Positions 8,787-17,040 are shown, numbered from the stretch's first letter. The stretch: DNA of 64,000 nucleotides from Novosphingopyxis sp965218915 (GCF_965218915.1 NZ_OZ244708.1:1798001-1862000), one strand, 5' to 3'. A program made the numbers and translations. Notes: a model not told the origin generated them from the letters alone.

Positions 8787-10013
8787 ATGAGCCTGAATTA
8801 CGATCACATCTTCGCCAAGGCCATCGACCGGCTGCACGAGGAGGGGCGCTACCGCGTCTTCATCGATATCCTGCGCAACAAGGGCGCCTATCCCAATGCC
8901 CGCTGCTTCGCGCACCACAACGGACCCAAACCGATCACCGTGTGGTGTTCCAACGATTATCTCGGCATGGGCCAGCATCCCAAGGTGGTCGCGGCGATGG
9001 AGGAGGCGCTGCACGATGTCGGCGCGGGTTCGGGCGGCACCCGCAATATCGGCGGCAACACCCATTATCATGTCGATCTGGAGCATGAGCTCGCCGATCT
9101 GCACGCCAAGGAAGGCGCGCTGCTGTTCACCTCCGGCTATGTCTCGAACGAGGCGACGCTGTCCACGCTCGCGAAAATCCTGCCCGGCTGCGTGATCTTT
9201 TCGGACGAGCTCAACCATGCCTCGATGATCGCGGGGATCCGGGGTTCGGGCTGCGAAAAGCGTGTGTGGCGCCACAACGACCTCGTCCATCTGGAAGAAT
9301 TGCTGGCCGCGACCGATCCCGATCTCCCCAAGCTGATCGCGTTCGAGAGCGTCTATTCGATGGACGGCGACATCGCGCCGATCGCCGCGATCTGCGACCT
9401 CGCCGACACCTACAACGCGCTCACCTATTGCGACGAGGTCCACGCCGTCGGCATGTACGGTCCGCGCGGCGGCGGCATTACCGAGCGCGACGAGATTGCC
9501 GAGCGCGTGACGATCATCGAGGGAACGCTGGGCAAGGCGTTCGGCGTGATGGGCGGCTATATCGCCGCCGACAAGACCATCGTCGACGTGATCCGCAGTT
9601 ATGCGCCGGGCTTTATCTTTACGACATCGCTCTCGCCGGTGCTGGTGGCCGGCGTGCTCGCCGCGGTGCGCCACCTTAAGGCCTCGTCCGAAGAACGCGA
9701 TGCACAGCAGCGCCATGCCGCGATGCTGAAGACACTGTTTGTCGAGGCCGGCCTGCCGGTGCTGGAAAGCGAAACCCACATCGTCCCTCTGATCGTCGGC
9801 GATCCGGTCAGGGCCAAGCGCATCAGCGACATCCTGCTCGCCGAATACGGCATCTACGTCCAGCCGATCAACTACCCCACCGTGCCCCGCGGCACCGAAC
9901 GCCTGCGCTTCACCCCCGGCCCGCAGCATGACGAGCCGATGATGCGCGAACTGACCGGGGCGCTGAGCGAAATCTGGGGCCGGCTCGAGCTGGAAAAGAT
10001 CAGGGCGGCGTGA
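8787..10013 (+). CDS. hemA: 5-aminolevulinate synthase
   Basis: PLP enzyme condensing glycine and succinyl-CoA to 5-aminolevulinate, the Shemin (C4) route to haem used by alphaproteobacteria. 408 aa from the ATG at 8787 (MSLNYDHIF), the family length. The PLP Lys is Lys250 in EGTLGKAFG. The glycine-rich NIGGNTHYH and DEVHAVGMYG motifs are present. An ATG two codons upstream (8781) is an alternative; much longer starts would extend into repeats. Its stop overlaps the GTG start of the next gene (GTGA). Confidence 0.96.
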   Translation: MSLNYDHIFAKAIDRLHEEGRYRVFIDILRNKGAYPNARCFAHHNGPKPITVWCSNDYLGMGQHPKVVAAMEEALHDVGAGSGGTRNIGGNTHYHVDLEHELADLHAKEGALLFTSGYVSNEATLSTLAKILPGCVIFSDELNHASMIAGIRGSGCEKRVWRHNDLVHLEELLAATDPDLPKLIAFESVYSMDGDIAPIAAICDLADTYNALTYCDEVHAVGMYGPRGGGITERDEIAERVTIIEGTLGKAFGVMGGYIAADKTIVDVIRSYAPGFIFTTSLSPVLVAGVLAAVRHLKASSEERDAQQRHAAMLKTLFVEAGLPVLESETHIVPLIVGDPVRAKRISDILLAEYGIYVQPINYPTVPRGTERLRFTPGPQHDEPMMRELTGALSEIWGRLELEKIRAA

Positions 10014-10438
10014 TCCTCGCACTGCTCCTGGCCGCGAGCACGCCCGAAGCGCAGGAACTCGGCGAGCGCCTGGCGCGCACCGGCACGCTGGCCAGCCTCG
10101 CGCCCCTGCTGCTCGAAAAGGACACCGAGGAGCTGATCGCGGAACAGCCCGATCTCACCGCCGACGAACAGGCCGAGCTACGCACCATCGCCAAGGCTAC
10201 CGGCGCGCGGTTGCTCGAACGCGTCACGAGCGTGGAAGGCGCCGCCTATGCCGAGCAACTCAGCGTGGTAGATCTGCGTGCCTTGGTCATGTTTGCGCAG
10301 AGCGAGGTTGCCAAACGCCAGCGCGCAGTGACCCCGGCGGTCATCGTCCAGACCATGACCGCGATGGGCGAGATCGATTTCAAGAGCGAAGTCGCCGAGG
10401 CGATGTGCAGCGCGAGCGGGAAGCTGTGCGACCGGTAA
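10010..10438 (+). CDS. Small DUF2059-like protein
   Basis: 142 aa of unknown function. It begins with a short hydrophobic stretch (MILALLLAAS) that could be a minimal signal peptide, followed by amphipathic helices and two Cys near the C-terminus (MCSASGKLC). The helical pattern with SVVDLRALVMFAQSEVAKR resembles DUF2059 proteins of sphingomonads, usually predicted to be exported. The GTG start overlaps the hemA stop by 4 nt, so it is probably translated from the hemA transcript. Assignment to DUF2059 is from memory of the pattern and moderately sure; a link to haem metabolism is not supported by anything but position. Confidence 0.6.
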   Translation: MILALLLAASTPEAQELGERLARTGTLASLAPLLLEKDTEELIAEQPDLTADEQAELRTIAKATGARLLERVTSVEGAAYAEQLSVVDLRALVMFAQSEVAKRQRAVTPAVIVQTMTAMGEIDFKSEVAEAMCSASGKLCDR

Positions 10439-10556
10439 CCGGCGCTTAGGTGATTTGTAATTGACGAATATCGCACAGGCGCTGCCGGTACGAGGCTATG
10501 CTCAACCCGTTCTGGTTTCAGGGCCGCCGTTTGACGACAATGCCAAGTCCTCGTCG

Positions 10557-10596
10557 CTCCCTTCAGAGGCGGAGCCCATCGCGCCTCTGAAGGGAG
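10557..10596. repeat. Perfect 15-bp inverted repeat
   Basis: CTCCCTTCAGAGGCG at 10557-10571 is exactly mirrored by CGCCTCTGAAGGGAG at 10582-10596 with a 10-nt loop. It lies about 120 bp after the DUF2059-like gene. There is no T-run behind the stem, so it is not a canonical terminator. It opens the 894-bp gene-free region (10439-11332), which otherwise holds the inverted repeat at 10642-10710, the tandem array at 10952-11281 and no plausible gene. Confidence 0.8.
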
Positions 10597-10641
10597 AAGC
10601 ATGCCGCCGCACATCGGTTCGTCGATGCCCTGCTGCCAGCC

Positions 10642-10710
10642 CTTCGCGTCTTTGCGTCTTCGCGTGAAACAAAAAAGGGGTTGCTCACGCGAAGACGCAA
10701 AGACGCGAAG
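10642..10710. repeat. Perfect 26-bp inverted repeat with 17-nt loop
   Basis: The arm at 10642-10667 (CTTCGCGTCTTTGCGTCTTC..., 26 nt) is an exact reverse complement of 10685-10710; the loop 10668-10684 is A/G-rich. Each arm is itself made of GCGTCTT-like direct repeats. The 26-bp stem is strong enough to extrude as a cruciform in DNA or to form a very stable RNA hairpin. Similar GCGTCTTCGCGTCTTTGCGT strings are, as I recall, dispersed in sphingomonad genomes. Confidence 0.85.
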
Positions 10711-10951
10711 AAAATGGGAAGACTCAGGATGCATTGAGGCTTGGCCGAAATGCATTTTCAAGCCGAATTCCGCTACTTACCAATGCCGCGTTCAACGTGG
10801 TTCTCCGTGGCAGTTCGGCTGGCGGAGCTCTTTTCGCCCACGCGAAAAAAAAGCTGTCCTACACGCGTTGGATTGGCGCATAGACTCGTCGATGTCGCCG
10901 CCCTCCGCCTCGCTGTTGCCATGCCGTTCCGGCGCCGGCCTTCCCCTTTTC

Positions 10952-11033
10952 CACTCTGGACAGTGTGACCCGTGTGACCCTGGCGCGCGGCTGTTCGCTC
11001 CCGGACGCCGCGAAGCGTATGAAGCCGCGCGGC
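10952..11033. repeat. Two degenerate copies of the 45/46-bp tandem unit
   Basis: Two segments, beginning at 10952 (CACTCTGGACAGTGTGACCC) and 10997 (GCTCCCGGACGCCGCGAAGC), are spaced 45 bp apart and match the unit of the array at 11112-11281 with many substitutions. They appear to be older copies of the same element, separated from the clean array by about 78 bp of unrelated sequence. Confidence 0.6.
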
Positions 11034-11111
11034 ACTCAATCGCTTGGAACCGCGGCCCGGCCCGCTGCGACGGGACGATTTCGGCTGGGTTTTGGAAGGC
11101 AGCGGTTTCTT

Positions 11112-11281
11112 GCTCCTGGACAGTGTGAAGCGTGTGAAGCTGGCCCTTTGCCTTTTTGCTCCTGGACAGTGTGAAGCGTGTGAAGCTGGCCCTTTGCCTT
11201 TTTGCTCCTGGACAGTGTGAAGCGTGTGAAGCTGGCCCTTTGTCTTTTCGCTCCTGGACAGTGTGAAGCGTGTGAAGTTGA
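11112..11281. repeat. 46-bp tandem repeat array, 3.7 copies
   Basis: Copies start at 11112, 11158, 11204 and 11250, each with GCTCCTGGACAGTGTGAAGC followed by GTGTGAAGCTGGCCCTTTG. The first two units are identical, the third differs at a few positions and the fourth is partial. Each unit holds an inner direct repeat, GTGTGAAGC twice. The period is not a multiple of three, so open frames crossing it cycle through all three phases and are not genes. The array ends about 50 bp before the exonuclease gene. Confidence 0.9.
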
Positions 11282-11332
11282 TGGCGCATCCCGCCGCTTG
11301 GAACCATGGTCCATACCGCTTATCTTGCCTTC

Positions 11333-12334
11333 ATGCCCGCCGAACACTGGATTGAGCCGCACCCGACCGGCATCTACGTCAAACCCGCCGATGCGTGGAT
11401 CGACCCCTCGACCCCGCGCCCGCGGGCGCTCGTAACACACGGCCATGCCGATCACGCGCGCGGCGGCCATGGCGCGGTCTGGGCCACGCCGGAGACGCTG
11501 GCGATCATGGGCCTGCGCTACGGCGTCGAGGCGGAGGGCAACGCGGTGTCCTATGGCGAGGAGGTCGATCTGGGCGGCGGCGTAACCGCAAGCTTCCATC
11601 CCGCCGGCCATGTGCTCGGATCGGCGCAGATATTGCTGCAACATCGGGGCGAGCGCGTGGTCGTGACCGGCGATTACAAACGGCGCGCGGACCCGACCTG
11701 CCCACCGTTCGAGGTGGTCGAATGCGATGTCTTCATCACTGAGGCGACCTTTGGTCTGCCCGTGTTCAAGCATCCCGATACGAGCGAGGAAGTGGCCAAG
11801 CTGCTCGCGGCGCGCGCGGCGCATCCGGACCGCTGCATCCTGGTCGGCGCCTATGCGCTGGGCAAGGCGCAGCGGGTGATCGGCGAGCTGCGGGATGCGG
11901 GATACGGGGAAACCATCTATCTCCACGGTGCGCTGGAAAAGATGTGCCTGCTCTACGAGGAACTGGGCGTCGCCCTCGGCCCGCTGGCGCTGGTGGCGGA
12001 GCGCAAGAAGGAGGAGCTGAAGGGCACAATCGTGCTCGCCCCGCCCTCGGCCCTCAACGACCGCTGGAGCCGCCGTCTGCCCGACCCGGTGACGGCGATG
12101 GCATCGGGCTGGATGCGCGTGCGCCAACGCGCCCGCCAGCGCAATGTCGAGCTGCCGCTGGTCATCTCGGACCATGCCGACTGGGACGAGCTGACGCGCA
12201 CGATCGAGGAGGTCGCGCCGAACGAAATCTGGGTGACCCACGGGCGCGAGGAGGCGCTGGTCCACTGGTGCGCGATGCGCCAGATGAAGGCGCGGGCGCT
12301 GGCGATGGTCGGGCGCGAGGACGAGGACGACTGA
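11333..12334 (+). CDS. Ligase-associated DNA exonuclease (metallo-beta-lactamase fold)
   Basis: Predicted metal-dependent nuclease of the MBL/beta-CASP type found next to a bacterial ATP-dependent DNA ligase (family name: putative exonuclease, DNA ligase-associated). Visible motifs in order: VTHGHADHARGGH (HxHxDH metal site), HPAGHVLGSAQ, VVTGDYKRRADPTCPPF, ITEATFG and VISDHADWDEL. The ATG at 11333 gives 333 aa; an ATG at 11306 would add nine residues. The stop overlaps the ligase start by 1 nt (TGATG), so the pair is coupled. The Lhr-like helicase and phosphoesterase that often accompany it are not in the window. Confidence 0.88.
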   Translation: MPAEHWIEPHPTGIYVKPADAWIDPSTPRPRALVTHGHADHARGGHGAVWATPETLAIMGLRYGVEAEGNAVSYGEEVDLGGGVTASFHPAGHVLGSAQILLQHRGERVVVTGDYKRRADPTCPPFEVVECDVFITEATFGLPVFKHPDTSEEVAKLLAARAAHPDRCILVGAYALGKAQRVIGELRDAGYGETIYLHGALEKMCLLYEELGVALGPLALVAERKKEELKGTIVLAPPSALNDRWSRRLPDPVTAMASGWMRVRQRARQRNVELPLVISDHADWDELTRTIEEVAPNEIWVTHGREEALVHWCAMRQMKARALAMVGREDEDD

Positions 12335-13911
12335 TGCGCGCCTTCGCCGAACTGCTCGACCGGCTGGTCTACACGCGCTCGCGCAACGCCAAGCTGGCGC
12401 TGATCGCCGACTATCTGGTTGCCGCCCCCGATCCGGACCGGGGCTGGGCGCTGGCCGCGCTGACCGGGGAGCTCGACCTCAAGGCGGTGAAAGCCACGCA
12501 GATCCGGGCGATGGCCGACGCGCGGTTCGATCCGTCGCTGTTCCGCATGAGCCGCGATTATGTCGGCGACACGGCCGAAACCGTGGCGCTGATGTGGCCC
12601 GATCCGCCGGACGGCGCGCGGGATGGCGGCGATCTGTCCCTCTCCTCGATCGTCGACCAGCTCGGCGAGGTGAGCCGCGCCAGGGCGCCGGCGCTGCTTG
12701 CAGAGCTGATGGACCGGCTCGACGCCAATGGCCGCTATGCGCTGCTCAAGCTCGCCAGCGGCGGCATGCGTGTGGGCGTGTCTGCGCGGCTCGCCAAGAC
12801 CGCGGTGGCGCAGGGCTTCGGGCTCGATGTGGACGATGTCGAGGAGGTGTGGCACGCGCTGACGCCGCCCTATGTGGAACTGTTCGCCTGGGGCGAGGGC
12901 CGGACGGACCGCCCCGACCCGGAGGGCACCCCCTATTTCCGGCCGTTCATGCTCGCCCATCCGCTGGAGGAAACCCGCGTCGATCTCGCCGATTACGCCG
13001 CCGAGTGGAAATGGGACGGCATCCGCGTCCAGCTCGTCGGCACGCACGGCGCGGTCCGGCTCTACAGCCGCGGCGGCGACGACATCACCGGCGGCTTTCC
13101 CGATATCGCCGGCGCGTTCGCGGCCGATGCCGTGGTCGACGGAGAACTGCTCGTGCGAGGCGATGTCCAAGGGGGGCAGGCGGCCAGCTTCAACGCGCTG
13201 CAGCAGCGGCTCGGGCGCAAGACGGTCTCGGCCAATATGCTGAGAGACTACCCCGCCTTCGTAAGGCTCTACGATGTCCTGATCGAGCGCGGCGAGGACC
13301 TGCGCGCGCTGCCCTGGACGGAGCGGCGGCGGCGGCTCGAGGCGTTCGTGCCGACCCTCGACGGCGGCCGCTTCGACCTCTCCGAGCTGATTGCGGCGGA
13401 CAGCTACGATCAGCTGGCCAAAGTGCGCGATGGCGCGCGCGACGCCGCGATCGAGGGGGTGATGCTGAAGCGCAGGGACAGCCCCTATATCGCGGGCCGC
13501 AGGACCGGCCTGTGGTACAAATGGAAGCGCGATCCGCTGAACGCCGATTGCGTGATGATGTACGCCCAGCGCGGCTCGGGCAAGCGGTCGAGCTTTTACT
13601 CGGACTATACCTTCGGTTGCTGGACCGAGGAGGACGAGCTGCTGCCCGTCGGCAAGGCCTATTCGGGCTTCACCGACGAGGAGCTGAAGATGCTCGACCG
13701 CTTCGTGCGGCAGCACACGGTGGGCCGCTTCGGGCCGGTGCGCGAGGTGGAGAAGACGCTCGTGCTGGAAGTCGCCTTCGATTCGATCCACGACAGCAAG
13801 CGCCATAAATCGGGTCTCGCCATGCGTTTTCCCCGCATATCCCGCATCCGCAAGGACAAGCCGGCCGAGGAAGCGGACCGCATCGCGACACTGCGGAGGA
13901 TGGTGACCTAA
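12334..13911 (+). CDS. ATP-dependent DNA ligase (exonuclease-associated type)
   Basis: Nick-sealing ligase using ATP, distinct from the NAD-dependent LigA. 525 aa. An N-terminal helical DNA-binding domain (about 1-190) precedes the nucleotidyltransferase domain with the adenylated Lys226 in EWKWDGIRVQL. Further motifs are ELLVRGD, EGVMLKRRDSPY and WYKWKRDP. The C-terminal OB domain includes RGSGKRSSFYSDYTFG. It lacks the polymerase and nuclease domains of NHEJ LigD and matches the cisplatin-damage-response ligase family. The ATG overlaps the exonuclease stop; the 3' end overlaps the convergent methyltransferase gene by 4 nt. Confidence 0.9.
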   Translation: MRAFAELLDRLVYTRSRNAKLALIADYLVAAPDPDRGWALAALTGELDLKAVKATQIRAMADARFDPSLFRMSRDYVGDTAETVALMWPDPPDGARDGGDLSLSSIVDQLGEVSRARAPALLAELMDRLDANGRYALLKLASGGMRVGVSARLAKTAVAQGFGLDVDDVEEVWHALTPPYVELFAWGEGRTDRPDPEGTPYFRPFMLAHPLEETRVDLADYAAEWKWDGIRVQLVGTHGAVRLYSRGGDDITGGFPDIAGAFAADAVVDGELLVRGDVQGGQAASFNALQQRLGRKTVSANMLRDYPAFVRLYDVLIERGEDLRALPWTERRRRLEAFVPTLDGGRFDLSELIAADSYDQLAKVRDGARDAAIEGVMLKRRDSPYIAGRRTGLWYKWKRDPLNADCVMMYAQRGSGKRSSFYSDYTFGCWTEEDELLPVGKAYSGFTDEELKMLDRFVRQHTVGRFGPVREVEKTLVLEVAFDSIHDSKRHKSGLAMRFPRISRIRKDKPAEEADRIATLRRMVT

Positions 13912-14558
13912 CGCTTCTTTCCCACCTCCGCCGCCCAGGCATAGCCGCCGTAGAGCCGCTCGAATTCGACCGCATGGCCCTCGCGGTAAAGGCGGTCGAT
14001 CAGTTCCGGCAGCTCCTTGCGCGCGGCCACGTGGAAGCGGTCCAGCCAGGCGTAGAGCCCGGCGCGGAACAGCCTGGGCAGGCGTTCCTGCTGTCCGAAG
14101 TCGACGAGGTGGAGCCGTCCGCCCGGCGTCAGTGCGGCAATGCCCTGGTGGATCGCGGTCTGCCAGTCGGGGATCATGGAGATGGCGTAGCTGATATAGG
14201 CGCGGTCCACCGCGTGGACGCCGAACAACGCCTCAAGGTCGAAATCCGCTGCGTCGCCCAACGCCAGCGTCACCCGATCCTCCAACCCCGCCCGCGCCAC
14301 CGCGGCGCGCGCGCTCGCCAGCATCTCCTCGCTGATGTCGAGCCCATAGCAACGGGCTTCCGGATAGGCCCGCGCCGCCGCCACCAGATTGCGGCCGGTG
14401 CCGCACGCGATCTCCAGCACGGTGCCGCCCGGCGGCGGCTGCAGCCGCGCGATCAGCCGGTCCCGCCCGAGCAGGAAATATTTGCGGGTGACGTCGTAGA
14501 AATGACGCTGGATTTTGTAGATCGCGTCCATCTGATGGGCGTGGGTCGAATCGGTCAT
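13908..14558 (-). CDS. Class I SAM methyltransferase, BtaB-like
   Basis: 216 aa SAM-dependent methyltransferase. Motif I is VLEIACGTGRN, followed by CYGLDISEEML and LHLVDFGQQERLP. It begins MDAIYKIQRHFYDVTRKYFLLGRDRLI after a few residues, the pattern of BtaB-type enzymes that trimethylate diacylglyceryl-homoserine to the betaine lipid DGTS. It lies 60 bp downstream of a BtaA-like gene on the same strand, which strongly supports this role. It could instead be a ubiquinone/phospholipid methyltransferase relative; PmtA has a similar fold. Confidence 0.8.
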   Translation of the reverse strand: MTDSTHAHQMDAIYKIQRHFYDVTRKYFLLGRDRLIARLQPPPGGTVLEIACGTGRNLVAAARAYPEARCYGLDISEEMLASARAAVARAGLEDRVTLALGDAADFDLEALFGVHAVDRAYISYAISMIPDWQTAIHQGIAALTPGGRLHLVDFGQQERLPRLFRAGLYAWLDRFHVAARKELPELIDRLYREGHAVEFERLYGGYAWAAEVGKKR

Positions 14559-14618
14559 GACGGGCTCGGCTCCGAATTCGGGGGCGGGGTACGCGATTAT
14601 ACTGCTCGCGCACGCGCT

Positions 14619-15824
14619 TCATCTCAGCGCATACATATGCACGCCGCCATAGATCGAACTGCGGTCCCGCGCGGTATAATCCTTCGATTCCGCCGCGCGG
14701 TAATTCCAGCGCTCCAGCAGCGTATCGGGCAGCCGGCCGGGCAGCAAACTCGCTTCCGCGGCTGTGCGGAACAACACGCGCGCATCGGGGCGAGCAGTGC
14801 GGGTGATCTCGGTCCACAGCTCGGTCAGCTGCGCGTCGCTCATCCAGTCCTGCGCATCCAGGAGAATGTACCGGTCATGGCTCCGGTCGTCCGCTCCGGC
14901 CAGATGATCGGTCATGCTGATGTGGCGCACCATTACCCGCTCCGCCCGCGCGCGAACGTCCTCGAAATGCCGCTCCTGCAGATAGGGCGGCAGCGGCGCG
15001 CCCGCGCCCTTGCCATAGCCGCGCCCGAACGCCTGCCAGGCGAAATAATTGTCCTCCAGCGCGAAGTCGCAGGCGAGCTTTTCCAGCCGTGCGCGCAGAA
15101 CGTCGGACATCCTGGCGTCACCCGCCAGCGCCTCGAACTGCGCCGGAGGAATGCCGAGGCCGAACAGACTGGCGGGCTGATCGGTCAGCCAGCGGATGAA
15201 CTTCTTGTCGAAGATCGGCGCGAGTCGCGTCTCGAAGATTTTACGCTGCTCCTCCAGAGTTTCGGCCTCGAGCAGTTCCCTGGGATCGATCCGGTAGAGC
15301 CGCGCCACCAGATGCGCCATGCCGATAAACCCGCCGAGCAAACCGCGCTTGTAAACGCCCTTGGCAAAGCCCCGGATGCGGCGGCGACCGGAGAGATCGC
15401 GCCCCTCCCAATAGGCGCGGCTGGTCTCGTCCAGATGCGGACGGACATGAATTTCGTAGGCCGCGATATTGTCCTTGCGGTCGGCCTCGGCGAAGAAGCG
15501 GCGGAAGGCGGCGTAATCGGGCAGGTGCCGGGCCGCGGCCAGCTTCAGATGGGCGAGCGCGATATGCGCGGTGTTGAGATCGACCGCGACGATCTCGGCC
15601 GGATCGGCGGTGAGATAGGACAGCACATTGCACCCGCCGCTGGCGATGGTGGCGACGCGGTGCTCTGGCGCGATCTGCAGCGCCTCCATGTCGACCACCG
15701 GGTCTTCCCAAATCTGCGCATAGACGAGGCCCTTGAAGGCAAAGGCGAAAGCGCGGTCCCACAATTTGCCGCCGCCCTCATGGCCGATCACGGCCTGTTC
15801 GATCTTGCGGTTATTGCTGGGCAT
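14619..15824 (-). CDS. BtaA-like 3-amino-3-carboxypropyl transferase (DUF3419)
   Basis: Predicted to move the 3-amino-3-carboxypropyl group of SAM onto diacylglycerol, making diacylglyceryl-homoserine, the precursor of the phosphorus-free betaine lipid DGTS. 401 aa from ATG 15824. The DUF3419 hallmarks are KGLVYAQIWEDPVVDMEALQ, the SAM site IASGGCNVLSYL...IVAVDLN, and the C-terminal LLDAQDWMSDAQLTELW region. The BtaB-like methyltransferase follows. In Rhodobacter and Sinorhizobium this pair is induced by phosphate starvation; I did not find a Pho box upstream. A palindromic repeat lies 47 bp upstream of the start. Confidence 0.85.
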   Translation of the reverse strand: MPSNNRKIEQAVIGHEGGGKLWDRAFAFAFKGLVYAQIWEDPVVDMEALQIAPEHRVATIASGGCNVLSYLTADPAEIVAVDLNTAHIALAHLKLAAARHLPDYAAFRRFFAEADRKDNIAAYEIHVRPHLDETSRAYWEGRDLSGRRRIRGFAKGVYKRGLLGGFIGMAHLVARLYRIDPRELLEAETLEEQRKIFETRLAPIFDKKFIRWLTDQPASLFGLGIPPAQFEALAGDARMSDVLRARLEKLACDFALEDNYFAWQAFGRGYGKGAGAPLPPYLQERHFEDVRARAERVMVRHISMTDHLAGADDRSHDRYILLDAQDWMSDAQLTELWTEITRTARPDARVLFRTAAEASLLPGRLPDTLLERWNYRAAESKDYTARDRSSIYGGVHMYALR

Positions 15825-15870
15825 ATTTGTATGGGTCCTGGAGTTTCGGAGGGCATGCTCCAAATTCGCC

Positions 15871-15961
15871 GTCATTGCGAGGAGCCGTTAGGCGACGAAG
15901 CAATCCAGAGCGGATGCAGCGCTGCAGGCGCCCTGGATTGCTTCGCTTCGCTCGCAATGAC
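15871..15961. repeat. Palindromic repeat (GTCATTGCGAG type)
   Basis: A roughly 91-bp element starting GTCATTGCGAGGAGC and ending GCTTCGCTCGCAATGAC, with inner AAGCAATCCAG/CTGGATTGCTT arms. It occupies most of the 173-bp gap between btaA-like and the dehydratase gene. This palindrome type is widespread in bacterial intergenic regions. It would form a long stem in RNA. Confidence 0.8.
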
Positions 15962-15997
15962 AATGATCTTTACCGCTAGGTTACATGCGTTACGGCG

Positions 15998-16984
15998 CTA
16001 TGACGCCATCCCCGTCAGCCATTCAAACGTCGCCGGATCGACATTGCCGCCCGACAGCGTGAGGGCGGTGCGCGAAGTTGGCGTCACTTTTCCCGACAGC
16101 ACCGCCGCCAGCGCCACCGCGCCTCCGGGCTCGACAATGCGGCCGAGCTCATCTTTCGCGACGCACATCGCTTCGGCCACGTCGGCCTCGCTCACCGCCA
16201 CGCCGATAGCACCGCGCGCGCGCAGGATTTCAAAGGTCAGCGGCGAGACGCGTAACGTCTGCAGCGCGTCGCAGAAGGTGCGCGGCGGGTTGGGGCCGAC
16301 CGGCTCGATGACGCCGTGACGCAAGGACCGTCCCATGTCGTCCCAGCCCTCGGGTTCGACGATGACGATTTCGGCATCCGGATTGGCCAGCGCGCTGCCC
16401 GAGGACAGACCGCCGCCGCCGCAACAGATGACGAGTTGATCCGGCGGCTCCCCGATCGCTTCGATCATCTGCTGGCGGATTTCGGCCCCGCAGCTCCCCT
16501 GCCCCTCGATGATCCAGGGATCGTCGAAGCTGGGGATGATGGTGGCCCCGGTCTTGGCGGAAATATCTGCGGCGATGTCTTCCCGCGAGTCGGTCAGACG
16601 CTCGTAGAATACGATCTCGGCGCCGAGTGCGCGGGTGCCGTCGACTTTGGGTTTGGGAGCGTCCGACGGCATGACGATGGTCGCCCCGATAGCCCTGCGC
16701 TTCGCTGCCCAAGCCACCCCTTGCGCATGATTGCCGCTGGAAAAGGCGATCACACCGCGCGCGGCCTGGCTCTTGGTCAAATCCGCGATGCGGTGGATGC
16801 CCCCGCGAATCTTGAACGCGCCGATCGGCTGGTCGCACTCGGCCTTACACCAGATCGTCACGCCGTCGAGCACGAGCGGAAGCAACGGGGTGGGCGGCAG
16901 GATGGCGGCGATCCGGGCGGCGGCCCGCGCCACGCCTTCCGCCGAGGGCTTGCGCGCGGGATCGGTCTGTCCTTGTCCGGTCAT
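15998..16984 (-). CDS. PLP-dependent threonine/serine dehydratase family enzyme
   Basis: Fold-type II PLP enzyme. 328 aa. The PLP Lys is Lys58 in GAFKIRGG, SSGNHAQGVAWAA follows, and the phosphate-binding loop is CCGGGGLSSG. The likely reaction is deamination of L-threonine or L-serine. The length lacks the ACT-like regulatory domain of biosynthetic IlvA, so a catabolic dehydratase or serine/aspartate-racemase-type activity is possible. It is divergent from the polyamine gene cluster with 56 bp between starts; there is no clear functional tie. Confidence 0.85.
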   Translation of the reverse strand: MTGQGQTDPARKPSAEGVARAAARIAAILPPTPLLPLVLDGVTIWCKAECDQPIGAFKIRGGIHRIADLTKSQAARGVIAFSSGNHAQGVAWAAKRRAIGATIVMPSDAPKPKVDGTRALGAEIVFYERLTDSREDIAADISAKTGATIIPSFDDPWIIEGQGSCGAEIRQQMIEAIGEPPDQLVICCGGGGLSSGSALANPDAEIVIVEPEGWDDMGRSLRHGVIEPVGPNPPRTFCDALQTLRVSPLTFEILRARGAIGVAVSEADVAEAMCVAKDELGRIVEPGGAVALAAVLSGKVTPTSRTALTLSGGNVDPATFEWLTGMAS

Positions 16985-17040
16985 GGCAGCGGGCTATATG
17001 CGTGACCTTCCCCACTCCCAAGAGATTTCGCGGAGACGAT

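Noticed and set aside
11112..11281. CRISPR array
   Set aside because: Units are contiguous with no variable spacers and no cas genes are nearby.
10601..11307. Possible small genes in the repeat region on both strands
   Set aside because: Frames cross the 26-bp inverted repeat or cycle through the 46-bp repeats, whose period is not a multiple of three; no conserved domain or ribosome-binding site.
11953..13806. Long minus-strand frame (617 codons) opposite the exonuclease and ligase
   Set aside because: Antisense to two genes with clear catalytic motifs; low-complexity His/Arg/Gly-rich composition typical of shadow frames.
13974..16319. Open plus-strand frame of 781 codons opposite the btaB/btaA-like and dehydratase genes
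   Set aside because: It runs antisense through three well-supported genes and an intergenic palindrome, shows no domain, and is explained by high GC content leaving few stops.
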